Assembly: GCA_014607495.2 (NCBI GenBank)
Contig: CP053152.1
Location: forward strand, 10,709,899 to 10,773,898
Origin: Carposina sasakii
Lineage: Eukaryota > Arthropoda > Insecta > Lepidoptera > Carposinidae
Length of the DNA: 64,000 nt
Direction of reading: 5' to 3'
The notes under the pieces were generated by a model. The model made no database searches. It saw only the letters and a program-made list of their open reading frames with translations, and was not told where the DNA came from. Both the position numbers and the translations under genes were made by a program. Shown one piece after another: positions 36,909 to 50,097 of the stretch (positions are counted from its first letter, which is position 1; each line of letters starts with the position of its first letter).

Positions 36909-39041
36909 TAGGTACACTATAGAGTTAGAAACACCGGGTGATCCCAGTATCTATTAATATGTACCCTCATGTACATCTGATATGACACGTTAGTACACCT
37001 AATTGCACAGATCATTGATAGCCAATAATTCGCACTATATGCACACTTATGTAAAATGCAGGCAGATAAGACTATCGCTTTAGGGTCAGCGTAAATGAAA
37101 ACTTATTGGAAATCTACATAGATTTTCTTGTATTATTTTTTCTTCTTATTATGGCACTCCATTGACGTGTTCTATTTTTATTTTGTATTTGATACATTTG
37201 TTATACTTTACTCTTTTCGGAATAGTTCCATTATTGGTAAATCCATGACCAAATGTTTCTAGTATTTTGTGTAATAAACCAAATTAATCCTGATACATTT
37301 ACATAATGTTAATTAGATTTTTATGGCATATTGATTTGGATACATCAGAAAATTTACCCTTGAGCCACGATCCTGAAATTTGATTTCTGGGCTACAATAA
37401 AAGTATTTTTATCATATTTATTAAGAGGAGGTAAACTCATGGTTTTAGGTTAATTAAATTCATTTCTGTGGCAACATTGGTAATTTAGCAGCAAACACTG
37501 TTTAAAAATCTACATGCATCTAAAATTCGTTCGTACTGTAGATAAAACGGAGCGAAATCTGAACAAGATTCTCTAATAAACTTTGATAGTAAAAAATAAT
37601 GCGCACACGCCTCTCCAGGTCGCGCTGCCAGAGTGCGTCGTAAAACAACAGTCGCGAATAAAAGGGACGGAATCTTATTAAAGTAAATATTTATGGCAAT
37701 GCTATCAACCGATTGGACGAGGGTACAGTCGCGTTGATAAATTGTCTCACCCGGTTGTGGCGTAACGGCCACTCTCCCAAATATTTCCCGTGTAACGAAT
37801 GGCTGTAAAAAATTCGATGTGTTTGATTTATTACATAATTTCCTTCACGCCTTTTGATAAGTTTCTTTCGAATTTTTCTGCGTTACGCGTCTCACCCACA
37901 TCACGACGTAAGTGGCCGAATTGAAATAAAATAAATGAGCGATACTATAAAAAAGCGAAAGCCACGAACTTAATTCCGTTGAAATAATACGAGTGTTTTT
38001 TGGGTGGAGCCGAGAGGAAAATCCCTCAAATCGCAAGTCTCTTTTGTTAGTGCGCGGAAATTCTTAAAATTTAAAAGTTGCACATTTCGCCGGAAGTGCT
38101 CAAGAATTTGTGTACCTATTTTATTTACCTGAACCTAGACAATGAGGATGTCTCCGCACAATCAGCCGACGAGAGTTGATTGTTTGTGTTCCATTCAACT
38201 TCACAATAGAGAAAATGAAGAGGAGCCAATTCTTTTTACAGCAGCGTTTTCCCCAACATTTTGTTAGTATACCAAAAGTTTGCATGAGTGCTGTGAATGC
38301 ATTAGACTCAGCATATTTATCTTGGAATCTACTATTTTGTAACGTATTTGTCGACGCCATGTTTGTTATTTTGTTGTCTTGAGTTGTTTTAGAATTTGGA
38401 GATGATTTATACAACGTCTTGAGTTTACGAAATGTGGAGTTTTCATATTGAATGGTTAGGAGTTAGTGCAGACATCACATATCTCATTTCGTTGTACAAA
38501 ATATAGTTTAAGAATCTAACGTGCATCTGAATATAGGTGTAAATGAAGCTATTGCACTTTTCATTTAATTTGAATTTCCCGCTCATTACTCGCGTAGACG
38601 TTTTGCATCAGAGTGTTGTTGCCTATGTTGGCAGTTTGCATCATCTATGTCTTTGTTAGAAATGCAAAATGGTGACTGGCATTTTTTACAGTTAAACATT
38701 AACGTGTATTTTAAAGGAAACAATTTGATAATTTTTGAAGCATTAGCTTTTAATGTTGTTTCTCTTTACAGGTTAGTGATTAATAAATTACTTAGTACAT
38801 AAGTGTATAAATCTTTAATAAAAATAACTTCTGTAATATGGTTGTAAAATTCCTAAAATAAATTTCTCTTTACAGAGCAACGGCTAAACTTTTGTTTCAA
38901 TAAACTACATTATTACATAGGCATAGTCTACCTACAAATATATCTCTATGGTGTATTCACATTAACTTGTCCAACTTTTCAAGTCAGAAAATAAATGTAG
39001 GTACCAAATACCATTTTTAAAGCATAACCTCCTCCCTAGGT
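36909..39041. other. non-coding stretch
   Basis: No supported gene. Open frames at 37485-37772, 37845-38036 and 38121-38414 have no recognisable motif; the last overlaps another frame on the opposite strand. Confidence 0.5.
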
Positions 39042-39110
39042 TCGATTCCCACTCGGGTGAAGATTTTTTTTCCATTTTCTTTATTAATAATTTTATAATA
39101 TATGTCGGAA
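39042..39110 (+). repeat. SINE family C, 5'-truncated copy
   Basis: It starts inside box B (GGTTCGATTCCCACTCGGGT) and continues GAAGATTTTTTTTCC, then TTTATTAATAATTTTATAAT, matching the 3' part of the copies at 39639 and 53212. Confidence 0.75.
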
Positions 39111-39638
39111 AATAACAGTCTATCAGGTTAGAATAGTTATATTTCGACTCAAGCTAGGCGGTATAATGGGGGTAACTCACAGTAATTAACACAGTTATGA
39201 AATAAACAAGAATTTAATGTAAAGAAATAAAAGCAAACACTAAATGCAGTAAATAGATAAGGAGGCAAACGATCCGTCGGAGTATCGACTTATGTCCCGG
39301 ACATATGCTTGGCATATGCATATGCTTGGCGGGAAAATCTGCTCCGACGTTTCGTGAACACGTGTTTGCGACGCCAGCGCACACGCTTGCGACTTCAGCG
39401 CCACCAAACACGCGTTGTGCCTCTTAGGTGTCAAATCAGCTCCTCTTTTATTATTTTCGCCGACACGGCCTTCCTGACGTACGCACGCCCTCGTGCGTTA
39501 TTCATCTGAAAACAACAAGCCAGGCACTATCACAGTCAAATTTACTATCAACCTAAGAAAAGGAAGGTCCACTCAAAAAGCTCTTAACTTTCTACGATTA
39601 ACATTCTCAGTCTCTATCTCACAACACCCAACACAATA
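39111..39638. other. non-coding stretch between two SINE C copies
   Basis: It contains a direct repeat CATATGCTTGGC (39302 and 39319) and a GC-richer patch with overlapping frames on both strands (39214-39509), none recognisable. Confidence 0.45.
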
Positions 39639-39805
39639 TGCCAATATGTAATTTAGAAAAGAGATGGTAAAATTCGTCATCCGAGTAATTGACCCGGTGG
39701 CTTAGTGGTTATAGCGGCTAGCACGGTTTGCAGTGGTCGTGGGTTCGATTCCCACTCGGGTGAAGAATATTTTTCCATTTTCTTTATTAATAATTTTATA
39801 AGCAT
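39639..39805 (+). repeat. SINE family C, full copy with tRNA-related centre
   Basis: Structure: about 52 bp leader (TGCCAATATGTAATTTAGAA onward), a tRNA-like segment 39691-39763 with box A GGCTTAGTGGTT and box B GGTTCGATTCC, then TTTTCCATTTTCTTTATTAA and AATTTTATAA. Acceptor arms can pair partly (ACCCGG with TCGGGT), but the anticodon stem is bulged with a 5-nt loop, so it is not a functional tRNA. The leader upstream of the tRNA part is shared with the 53212 copy, so the unit is larger than tRNA plus tail. Confidence 0.8.
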
Positions 39806-42800
39806 AACCTTGCTTATCTTAGTACAATAAGTTACAGGGATTAGCTTAAATATCCATAGACATGAACGAATTCCGAGTATGATTTGTAAGTAATTGAAAA
39901 TTATAAGGTTTTTAATAATGAAATAATACATCATTTGACAGGTTGCTCACACCACTTTTTTATGATATTATGATGATACTGGTCACAAATCTCCTGACCA
40001 CGATATTCGTGACAGTGGTAACTTGTAGGAAAGACTAAAACATGATATACCTAACTTACCTATTTCATATAATTTCCCATGGAAACTAATGCCTGATAAA
40101 ATTCCAATACATTGATCTAGTAACGGCCGTCCATGACATGGGCAACTCCTTTTTCTTATAACCGAGCCTTTTCCAAATAACCATTGCGATTAACTTGTTA
40201 TTATTAACTGAGCTCAGAAGCAATCCGGCAATTATTTACGTAGCAAACATTCTGTCATGATGAAAGTCCGTTGATAAAAGTTTGGCCCAACTATTACTTC
40301 GGGAGGGACAGTCGTGAAGCATCTCTTAATTATGTGGCTGCGTATTTCGTATCACAATAATGAAACGAAACAATAACAGAAGTTTCGATGACGGAGCCCG
40401 GGCAGCACAACTTCATCTCTGCTCATTTAAGTACTCGTTGAGACTCCTAATGAAATGTTTCTATTTAGTTACCAGTGAAATGTATTTTCTCGGTGTCATC
40501 CGCTCTTATTACGGCTTTCGTTTAGAAGTCAAAACAGCTATTCGTACTCCAACTAAAGTGATATTTCTTAACGAACCAGAAATACTTCATATAAATTTAT
40601 AAATTACTATCGACAAAAGTTTCGTATTGGATAGACGATCAAACTTATAAGCTGTAAATGTTTCAAAGAAGAATCAAGTTTCCGTATAGCGCGTCTAAAA
40701 ATAATTTTCTTGTTGTAACTTTTACGATTGTTTCCTAGCTGTATTCTAGCTTTTATTATTTTACAGCAGTTGGAAATAAACATAGACTGATATGACGATA
40801 GCGGCCTTAGTTATAAAATACTTACCCTACACAAATTCCATGTTACAACTGATGAATACAACCATAAAGAAGGGTGGGGTAGCCGAAATTTTACAAAATA
40901 ATTGTGCGCAGTAAATTCTTTCACAACATAGTAAAGGCGGCGAATAGAAAAATGGACGTCAACGAAGGCCTAAGGCTGTGTATGCGTTATCGGCGCCTAC
41001 AATAAGTCGCGTTTTATATGGTTATTATAGGTCCATAAACGACACCGGCCGGTGTTTCATACAGTGCGGGGCAGATTATACTGCCTGCCCCTTTCAGCCC
41101 AGCGGGGGGCCGCCGGGGGCCCGGGGTCACACGACCCACCCCCGGCCCACGTGCGCCCGACAGATGTGTCGAGACTCCGATATCGAAGACACATTCATAA
41201 TCTTCGGTTGAATCCTCGGTTCCTTTATTAAAATTGTACCTGGGATTTTGCATATGTACGGTAGAAGCGCAAGGTTGGCGATGTTGAAATATAATGTCGG
41301 GGAAAATCGAAGCTTTCCAAACTACGTGAATGGTAAATGTTGGCTCGAATGGAAATATAAGTACAGAATGTGTGTCGGAAAAAGAGTGCTTTTGATATAT
41401 TCGAAAGATGTTTGGATAAAATACTATTTATTTTATCTTACTGAAGTTAAATACTTACAGCGAAAATTTAAGACAGCGCTATTAAAGTATCAAAAGAAAA
41501 TACCAAAGCTTAGTCAAGAAATATATAGCAAGTCGTATGTACTAAACAGTAATTTATTATAGTGTGCCATTATATCTGCAGAAAATAACTTTTATGCAAC
41601 GGTACGAACGTACCGAGCTCTACTGACTCGAGTACTTGACTATGTTTGTGAAACGGATAATTGAAGAGGAGGAATTAATAACTAGGTACGTAGAAATTAT
41701 ACAGTTTTAAATAACTGTTTATTTAAACTTCTATGCAATATTCAGTAATTCTAACTCATTTCTATTGAACTAAAGATCGTATTATAAGTAATAATAATAA
41801 TTTGGTCATGGTGGCCAATCTCAACGGAGATTAGCACCAAAAATGTGACCCTACAATTAAACAAAAAAATTATATGTGTATTACACAATATTGCCAGCAT
41901 CACACACGATGTTGTTTGGGCTTTTCCTGTCGGTATCTTCGGTTACAGTTTACTAGAACTTGATGAACCTTTAGGAGTACCTTGATAATCGTCTGTTCCT
42001 CCCTAATTGGCAGTTCCTGATTAGCCTGGGAGACAAGAGCGAGCGCTTTCATTCCAAGAACAGTTTCTTCGAACACAGCTCACAAATCACCTGTGAACCT
42101 CTCCGGATTTAATTAAAGTATTTTTACTTGAAAATAAAGGTTTCTAATTGAAGCGGGAAAAAATAAAGTTAATTTCACAGCGACGCTAGAAAACTTTCAT
42201 TAGCGTTTCACAGCTTCAATTGCGAGTTCAAATAATTATGTTTACGGAATCCTTTTCTTACGCAGAGATTATTTATCTTCGCCATTGTTGCGAGAAGTGA
42301 CGCGGACGAATTTCACGAAAATGCCCCATTTATTTAGAGAGAGCACACAAAAGCAACACGAAACCCAAAACTTTTTATGTGGTCAATGACAATGCTATTC
42401 CTCTCTTTTCTCTCAGCGTTTCATTTCTAACTTGTTCGGCCATTATATTTGCACAGACTGTGTGTGACACAAACTTATACGTATTTAACTTATGTACTAC
42501 AAGTTGATTTACTTTGATTCAGTGGTACGGTTTCATATTTGCCCAGCCATCGCACCCGCAGATAAGTTTACCGTGCGGCCACGATGTTGCATACATACCT
42601 ACTTCCTGCTGACTTTATTCGGTTTGCGGACCTGCATAAATAAGAGAGGAAATCCGATCCACTCGCCACTCAACAACATTGTCTGCCGCCGTCCCTCGCC
42701 ACGCTATTTTGTTTCTACCTAATCTACAGAAACATAGCTTTATCAAATATACGACATAAGTTTTATGTAAGGGATTGTTTCGAATCGCTCCTATTCGGAA

Positions 42801-44053
42801 AGCAATAAAGTAGAAACGATTTACTTTATTGATATACCGTGCCGACCTTATAATGCATAAAGAAAATACAGTCATCTCAGGAACTCAACTCAACCCTTAT
42901 TTGCCTTTTCGGGGTGTTACTATCTCTGCCTCGATTCCTACGCAAAGCCACCCGCCCGCGCGTGAAATACCAAACGCGTCCTAGTTTCAGCGAACAGATC
43001 GCGCTGTTTGTTTAGGCCGACCGGATTCGTGAAAGGTGATGAACTTAATATTAACAAAGAACCTTCGTCGTGTATTATTATAAATACCAACGTACGTGAA
43101 AGGTAGGCAGACGTATTGATTGGCGGACACGGTGCGTGACAAGGTTCAGAAAAGTTTTGTTTCAGGAGCGACCGCGCAAAACGGTTCATCCTTATCTCTT
43201 TAGTTTGAGGTATGACGTTGATCCCTTGTCATGGACCGTCTTTCACACGTGCCCATATCAACACGTGAAACACGCTCGGAACATTTCAAAACTTTTCGAG
43301 TACGATGCCGCATAATGCCACCTCATGTTTGTCCAGGCCATGGCTAATGCTATTTGCTGCGGTGGGCGGACGTAACGTGTGTCTTAATCGTTGCCCGGGT
43401 ACACTGGTACACGCCTGCTCATCGCCGTGTTTTGTTTGCCACTTTACCTTCGAACTTGGTCGTCAGGTGATTACAGGTTCGACGACGTGTTCCAAAGTTG
43501 AATGATTTATTTGCGTGACAGTCTGCTGGTGGAACTGTGACGTCGTGCAGAACGGAGTAAATATCGGAAAGCGATTCGATGTTCGAACTCGAAACTCAAA
43601 ATTGCAATTTGTAAATTCATGAATCGCATGAGGGTAAAGTTGAGCGATCTTTTGAGTGAGGTAGCATTCTTACGGGAGAAGTTGGTCGTTGCAGTGGCTA
43701 CGTGAAAATCTTGTTTAAAGTGGGGAATATTGTTTGGTTTGGCAGTGTGTTGCGGTGTTATATTAAATTGTTGTTACAAAGGCGATCGGAGCGGTACCCG
43801 CCCGCGCCACGCGCCGCACAATACCGCTGATATGTTGTCGAAGCCTGATTGACGCGCCTTTTGAAAACAAATTTAAACGGATTAGATTTATTAAGAAAAT
43901 AATAGAGATGAGGCATTTCCAGCCATTGTAACTTACCTTGGCGATTGAATTAACAAAACTTCCTTTTGAGTTTTCGACACTGTAATTATAATTAATGTAT
44001 TTATTTTCTATTGTTTGCGGCTTATATTAATACAATTAATTATTTTGTTTCAG
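39806..44053. other. non-coding stretch immediately upstream of the first visible Rbp6 exon
   Basis: It should be Rbp6 intron, since the exon at 44054 starts in phase 1. No RRM1 or RNP2 exon could be seen. It contains a GC-rich island at 41041-41165 (a 14-bp palindrome ACACCGGCCGGTGT, then a CG/GGG-rich run). Open frames at 40360-40602, 40978-41211, 41248-41562, 42492-42722, 42938-43189 and 43305-43505 lack motifs. Confidence 0.55.
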
Positions 44054-44136
44054 GTTTTGGTTTCGTCACATTTCAAAGTGAAGATATAGTAGATAAAGTG
44101 TGCGAAATACATTTTCACGAAATCAACAACAAAATG
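44054..44136 (+). CDS. Rbp6: Rbp6 exon encoding the RNP1 half of RRM2
   Basis: The exon is bounded by a pyrimidine-rich acceptor ending TTTCAG and by the donor ATG|GTGAGT. It enters in phase 1: GT completes a glycine codon begun by a G in the preceding exon. It then reads 27 codons: [27 protein letters not shown]. With the split Gly this is the RNP1 octamer [R]GFGFVTF, whose aromatic residues stack on RNA bases, followed by alpha-2 and the beta-4 approach of RRM2. The sequence is nearly identical to the corresponding part of Musashi and Rbp6 from flies to vertebrates. It is cytoplasmic RNA-binding by family. The exon supplying RNP2 and the start of RRM2 was not found upstream. A longer open frame runs past the donor to 44208 but is intronic. 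Confidence 0.95.
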
Positions 44137-47100
44137 GTGAGTACTTTTAATTTTTTTAAACAGTTATATCTAAGGAACATTATATTTGCTGTACAGTTGA
44201 TGATCTAAGCGTCTATGTAAACATAACGTCTTTTACAAACTTGCGCGCGCATCTCAATCCAAACATACTCCGTCAGATATCAATTAGGTGTAGCCCGCTG
44301 GCTTTGTTCCAAGCGGGGCGCATAAAGGGCTACTAATACTTACTTTTACTGTGTTTAGATTTTTCCCCGCCAGGGGGCGCGACGACATGTGTATTTGAGA
44401 TGTAGCGACCGGCGAGTGATTTATGCTGCTTTAGTTTCGCCTATGTTTGTAGTCTAGCATTGCGGTATTCTAAGTGATCTGTAAAGTGAGTGCTCTTTTG
44501 AATTCTGCAGTACTGGTACATTTTTCTTAATCTTGATATAGATGTTCATAATTGGTGTATTACTTCACTATTAATTGAGGTATTTATAAATATGTGTTTT
44601 GCTTGTAAACTATATAAAAGAGTAAATTAGACGCGCAAAAATTTAAAAATCAGAAATAAAGAGCAAACCATTAGCTAGCGATAGCCTTAGGTAATACGTT
44701 TACATGTTAAGCAAAGAGTTGACGAATGTGTTAAAATTGACTAGGTATACTTGTACCTGCAACCCCCGCACTAATGTGACCACGTCATTTCCAAAACCGT
44801 ATACGTTTTATTAATTCAGTAAAGATTTTAGGGCAACACCATTCGATAGTACCAATAAAAGTGATTACCGCATAATTACTGTAGCAGTGAACGAACGCCG
44901 AATAATCAAATAACGATATTAGGTATAAACTAGGTACGTTTATGAGGTTAAAAGCTTACAATGAATACAAACTTATTTTAATTATAACCTTTGAATCGTT
45001 ATCAAATTTAGTGTCTTCGGACTGAATGTTGATACATAACAGCTATAGACTAAAATCAAATCATTTTATTGCCTACTAAGTGTACATAACAGTTTTAATT
45101 GAGTATCAAAGCACTTATAAATTAGTAGCCTTTATGAGGCACCGCAACACTCTTAAAACTAAACTAAACTTATCTTAAATTATCTTAGAATTTATCGATA
45201 ATTTAAAGTTAATTAGCATCGCCAATTAGGTATAATTTTAAATCTGAACTTTTATATCACAAAAAATAACCTTCATTTCACTATTATTTAATTCATTTGC
45301 TCACAAATACTCTAACACATAATTTATATTTAAATTACAGAAGTAATTATAGTTCTTAAAGGTAGAGACGAAAAAAAGAAAACGGATAAAACGAAATTGA
45401 TAACTAATAACGGGCATTACCGGCACTTTTAACGTACCTACTTATACAATATCGGTTATGGAGGTTAATGACCTCCTCACCCTCCGGCAATATAAATTTT
45501 GATTTAGGAACGAATGAACGATCGAATTAAATTATTTACATACCTGTTCTAATTATTTAAGGGGCTATACATTCACGTTTAGTAGCAAACAAAAGACATC
45601 GCACATGAAATATTTGCACTTTCAAGCCATTACGTACATTGAAGCCGGGGCGCGTCGGCGTCATTATCTTTGATTCGCGGTGAAAAGCCTGCGAAATACG
45701 TTCAACCCTCCGATGCATATTCCTGATTATTAATGCTTGTTTTTTGTGTTTTGCCCTATTGTCTCACGCTGTAATGACAGCGAAACTCGCGGCATGTGTC
45801 GGATGGAATCGCAAGGGCGATGCTTGCCCTAAGTGGAGCAAGCAACGAACAAAGACATCAAACAAATGGGTAGTGTTTTAGAGTAATTACGGTTCGCTTC
45901 CGTGCGAAACAAGAGGTGTGCATGAGCCGGGCTCTCTCCGCGCCGTAATGTATACGAGACGTGGAAACTAATCGCTTATTATTTCGCCCCTTTTTGTTGC
46001 GTGTCGGCGTAAATGATCAATGTTACGGTATACAGTAAACTCCCTTTTTTACTGACTCGCCAACAATGTTTACCGCAAAGTTGGAACGGAGTTACACACC
46101 GTGTCCTTGTTTGCTTGCGCTCGACTTTTATGAAGTATTTTGACACTTAACAGAATGTTAAACGGCGCGCCCGTAACACAAGTGGCGGGAAGATTCGGCC
46201 ATTAAAATTTTCCTTAGCATACCATAAACTCATCTAATAGTTATATTTACGTACGCAATAAAGAAGACAGTGGCGTCACGTCAACGTTTAGGCCACGGGT
46301 AGCTGACGTCGTAAATTTAATATGTCATCTCTTATATTAAAATGGTCGTTAAGCTAATAGCTACTCCGCCTTCCCGCACGAGAGCGATAGGGTGATGCCG
46401 TGGTTTACTTTCAATAGAAAAAAATGTGCCATTGTTCAAAATTCATATTTTAAACACAATGTGTGTACTCGAATAATAACGTGACCCGTCCCAAAAACCG
46501 ACAACAATGTACGAGCAAATTCGTTTTCGCGAACTTTCTTACTGATTTATGCAAGAATTTATGTGACGAGACAAGGAAGCTTTCAGACATGCATTTTGAA
46601 GCATAAATACTGTGCTCCATTAAAACGCTCGCAACAAATTCTCGTCACTCCATTACGTCGTTACACATTACTCTCTTAATTGCTTCCGCTTACCATGAAT
46701 TTTAACAACAAAGCAGCGATGTGCCGCAAAATGGGTAAAATATAGTGTAGTTTAGATTTCACCTTCCTAACATCAATTTCTATTTGCCGGATTTAAGCTC
46801 CCTGGGGACAGGTACACCTGCGCCTTTTTATGAGGTCACACCTGTTAAAATCATTCCTTCGACAAAATAAGGGCCAACTTTGCTTTTTCGAGTTTCTACT
46901 TTGCCGTGCGAGGTAATTCTATTAAAAGCTAATTTCATTTCAAATATATTCCTCGACTAAATTCTTTCTTTTTTTTAGATATCGGAATTAATGAAACTAA
47001 TAAAGTTGGAACGAGTAGCGCATTGGCTTCCGAAGGATAAAATAAAACCCTGCGTCGAAGTTACAGGAATCACTTTCAAACGCCCTGCATCGAGCACGCG

Positions 47101-48981
47101 CTATTTCGCTGGACGTTTAACTAATGGTTTTCCAAAACAATGTGACAGCCAGGATTCGATGATTCATGCGCTATTTTTGTTCTTTTTTAATATTTTAAAA
47201 GTTCATTTTCCATTCGCATTCCATTGAAACAGAGAAGGCAATGACATAAAAATGCACTTCCATCCAGAGCAATCGGCTCGCATAAACACTTCACTGGAGA
47301 CTTCGGATATTGCATACATTTTTCTTCGCGATCGTGCATGAGGCAAACAAATGTAATCCGTTTAGGAAATAACACTAAAAGTAGGCACATTTGAAAGTGC
47401 CACTTAAATCTTGGGATCCTCAATAGCCATTTCTCTTAGCGACTTAACTGGTGTAGGGAGCACCCTTGTCGCTACCGCCACATTAGAAAATAGCCTGCGA
47501 TGGTACTCGTAGTACGTACCCGCATAAATACGGATCAGATAGCAGTAGATAAGACAAAAAATACTGGACAATTCGGAAGGTTTCTATAGCGCTGTAGGCA
47601 GATCCCCAGTGCGAGATTTATTACAAATTATTTCAGGAAACTAGCGTAGTATATATTTTTTTCATATAACAATTTAAACGCCTCATAATTTAAAGGCTTA
47701 CTTATTTTATCTATGTATTTTCATAATAATCATAGTTCAGAGTATTTAATAACTAAATAGAAATTGATATCAAAAGCAGCCATCAATAATAATATTACGT
47801 CCTAACATAAAACCGCTTCGACTTGAATATACAAAATGGTTTGCAAACATCTAAAACCTGACGGAATTTTAACCTTTTATCTTTATTTATTAACTGCCTA
47901 TTTATTCGCACCGCAGACTTATTGATTTGTATGTAGAGGCACGTAGGTACAGAAGGTAGCGTGGTATTTGATACGCGTGTGCGAGCTCTCTCATATGAGG
48001 TTATAAAATGCCTGCATTGGTATACTTGCGGTCGGGATGGTTGTACACCAGTTCTGTCCGCTCATCCCTCGGACGGTGAACAATCAATCACGGCTCCTCG
48101 GCAGACGTGATTACCATAAACTCCCCGTTTTAACAGGACCCAGCTTCTAAGCTCTATCGATTCATCTGCACACTTTCCCCACTTAGGTACATAGCGCCTG
48201 GGAACGGAAAAATTCGTTGTTTTTGCAAAGCCAGCGAGTTAGAACTACTTAAAAGTTAGTATGGCGTTCAATTGTATAAAAATCTTACTAAACGATCGAG
48301 TTTCAACATATTTGAAAGTTTTAAATGTGAAATTATGGAGTTGATATTATATATCTATACTGCCTTTGATCTACAGTTTAAAATGATTTAAGCTTTATTT
48401 GAGCATGGTTAGAATGAAACATAAAAACCAAAGATTTCCGTAAAATTAATCAAAACTACCCATAGAGTTTTCATACATGCCTTGAATAAGATATAGACTG
48501 TATCACCCAGAGCAGCATAGAATACCATCCATTTGCATAATGCTATGACATTGTTGCAAATGCCATAAACAGACGAAAGAAACGAGTTTATGTGAGCAAA
48601 ACTTATACTAGTAAATATGTCAAGGAGTAAATACGATAGTCCCTTTCAATGAAACTTGCAATTGGTAAGTTGAGGGTTAAGATTTGGAGGGATCCTTTGT
48701 CTGAAGTTTTTTTGGAAATGCCAAAGTAGTAATGGAGGTATCAAGTTCACTTTGTATTTTATTTTTCTCCGCTCGGAATTTTTGATGTTTTCATGAAATC
48801 GTAGGTATTCGTAAAAGTTTGAAAAGCACTGTTAATAAAAACATATTAATGTTTGTCTTCTAGTTAATCTATACAAAGCAAATCTGGTTGATGAAATAGA
48901 CCTCATAATTCTATGTGTTAATTCTAATACTTACTAGGGAGTCTCAACCTTGTTTGTAAAAGAGACACTTATTGAACGAAA
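44137..48981. other. Rbp6 intron, 5' part
   Basis: Starts at donor GTGAGTACTT. AT-rich with small GC patches. One segment, 46979-47227, begins after a T-rich acceptor-like CTTTTTTTTAG and stays open for 82 codons (ISELMKLIKLERVAHWLPKD...), but encodes nothing recognisable and would interrupt the perfectly conserved KM-VECKK junction. A short reverse fragment of the SINE A 5' end lies near 48502-48522. Confidence 0.6.
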
Positions 48982-49690
48982 ATATTATTATTATTATTAT
49001 TATTATTTGTATCTCTGTTTAAATTCTCGGGACTACAGAGTCCCGGTCCTTTGAGAGTCGTGCATCGGGCCGTGGCCAAGATGTAGAGGCCCTTTTTAGA
49101 GAACTTTAATATGGTGTGGGATACCATCGCTGACCGCACAATATGATACACCCGGCGATGGTCCCCGCCATGTGCAAGACTATTGGAGTGCAGATCTATA
49201 TCATGCGATGGAAACAAAGGTCATGGGCTATGGGGCTGAATGTTGGGTGGGGTTGGGTAACTGGGCTATTGAAGGAGACTAACGGACGTCTGCCATTACA
49301 ACCAAGTCTCATAATTGTTTGGTGGCAGGCGGTGACTCGCCGACTCATTTCATGGGCCCCCTGAAACAGCCGCACGCACGGAGCGACAAAGGGGGCAACA
49401 TTTGGTGAGTGGCTAGGGTGGAGTGGTGCCCCTGGACTTTAAACCGAAGCCAACTTGCCACTTACTGACGGGCACGTCCACCCTCGAGCTGTCATAGCTC
49501 TCGCGACTCCACTCTGCCCGGCCGGCGAAGGCAAGGCAGAGGCGGGGGAACTGTTCCTCGTCAGACTTCACTCCGGCGCCGGAGATGAGGAACAGGGTCT
49601 TTCCCCGGGAGTACTTCAGGTCCGTGGGAACGCTACCTCCCAACAGCTCGCCGCAAGCTGCCCTGCGGGCTTATTATTATTATTATTTGT
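48982..49690. repeat. GC-rich repeat unit between two (ATT)n microsatellites
   Basis: An (ATT) run at 48985-49008 followed by TGTATC, and a (TTA) run at 49674-49697 followed by TGTATCAG, bracket about 660 bp of GC-rich DNA unlike its surroundings. Both runs lead into the same TATTATTTGTATC string, so the block looks inserted into, or duplicated with, an (ATT)n-TGTATC site. Frames on both strands (49413-49643 minus, 49455-49892 plus) reflect GC content; the latter runs out of the block into AT-rich flank. Probably a non-LTR or other repeat fragment with a simple-repeat tail; family not recognised. Confidence 0.55.
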
Positions 49691-50095
49691 ATCAGCTTTT
49701 ATAACAATGAGACAAATACACACTCAATGCAATTATATGTTGTTCTGTGTACAATGCTATACCATTATGTCAATCTTACACACTAAACACAACATTCTCT
49801 CCTATTATCTAGCTAAGGCATATGTCAAATACGTGCTAATAAAGTTTCCAGCGGAACAAGACTGGAAACCGAACAGAAATTCAGCATGTTAATAGAATAG
49901 GAAGCGCTCCTGCCGCATGTGTCGCTGGCCCATTAATAATACAACGGATACTATAGCTCTAATTCATCCCTATTCTGGTAGATACGCTGGATTTATGTGA
50001 GCAACTGTTGCGAATTGAAGCATATACTGAATAAAAGTATAACATAGAGTCTTTATATTGTACATAAACAGTATTTAGAATACGCTAGATAAAAG
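49691..50095. other. non-coding stretch
   Basis: AT-rich DNA between the GC-rich repeat and the mariner copy; nothing supported. Confidence 0.5.
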
Positions 50096-50097
50096 TA

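Noticed and set aside
39691..39763. tRNA gene call
   Set aside because: Box A and box B are good, but the anticodon stem is bulged with a short loop and the unit recurs with identical non-tRNA flanks: a tRNA-derived SINE.
41014..41253. Overlapping 77- and 79-codon frames on both strands
   Set aside because: Caused by a GC-rich island; Pro/Gly/Arg-rich low-complexity translations without homology.
49455..49892. 145-codon + strand frame, the longest in the window
   Set aside because: It crosses from a GC-rich repeat through a (TTA)n tract into AT-rich flank and has no domain; a composite of unrelated sequence.
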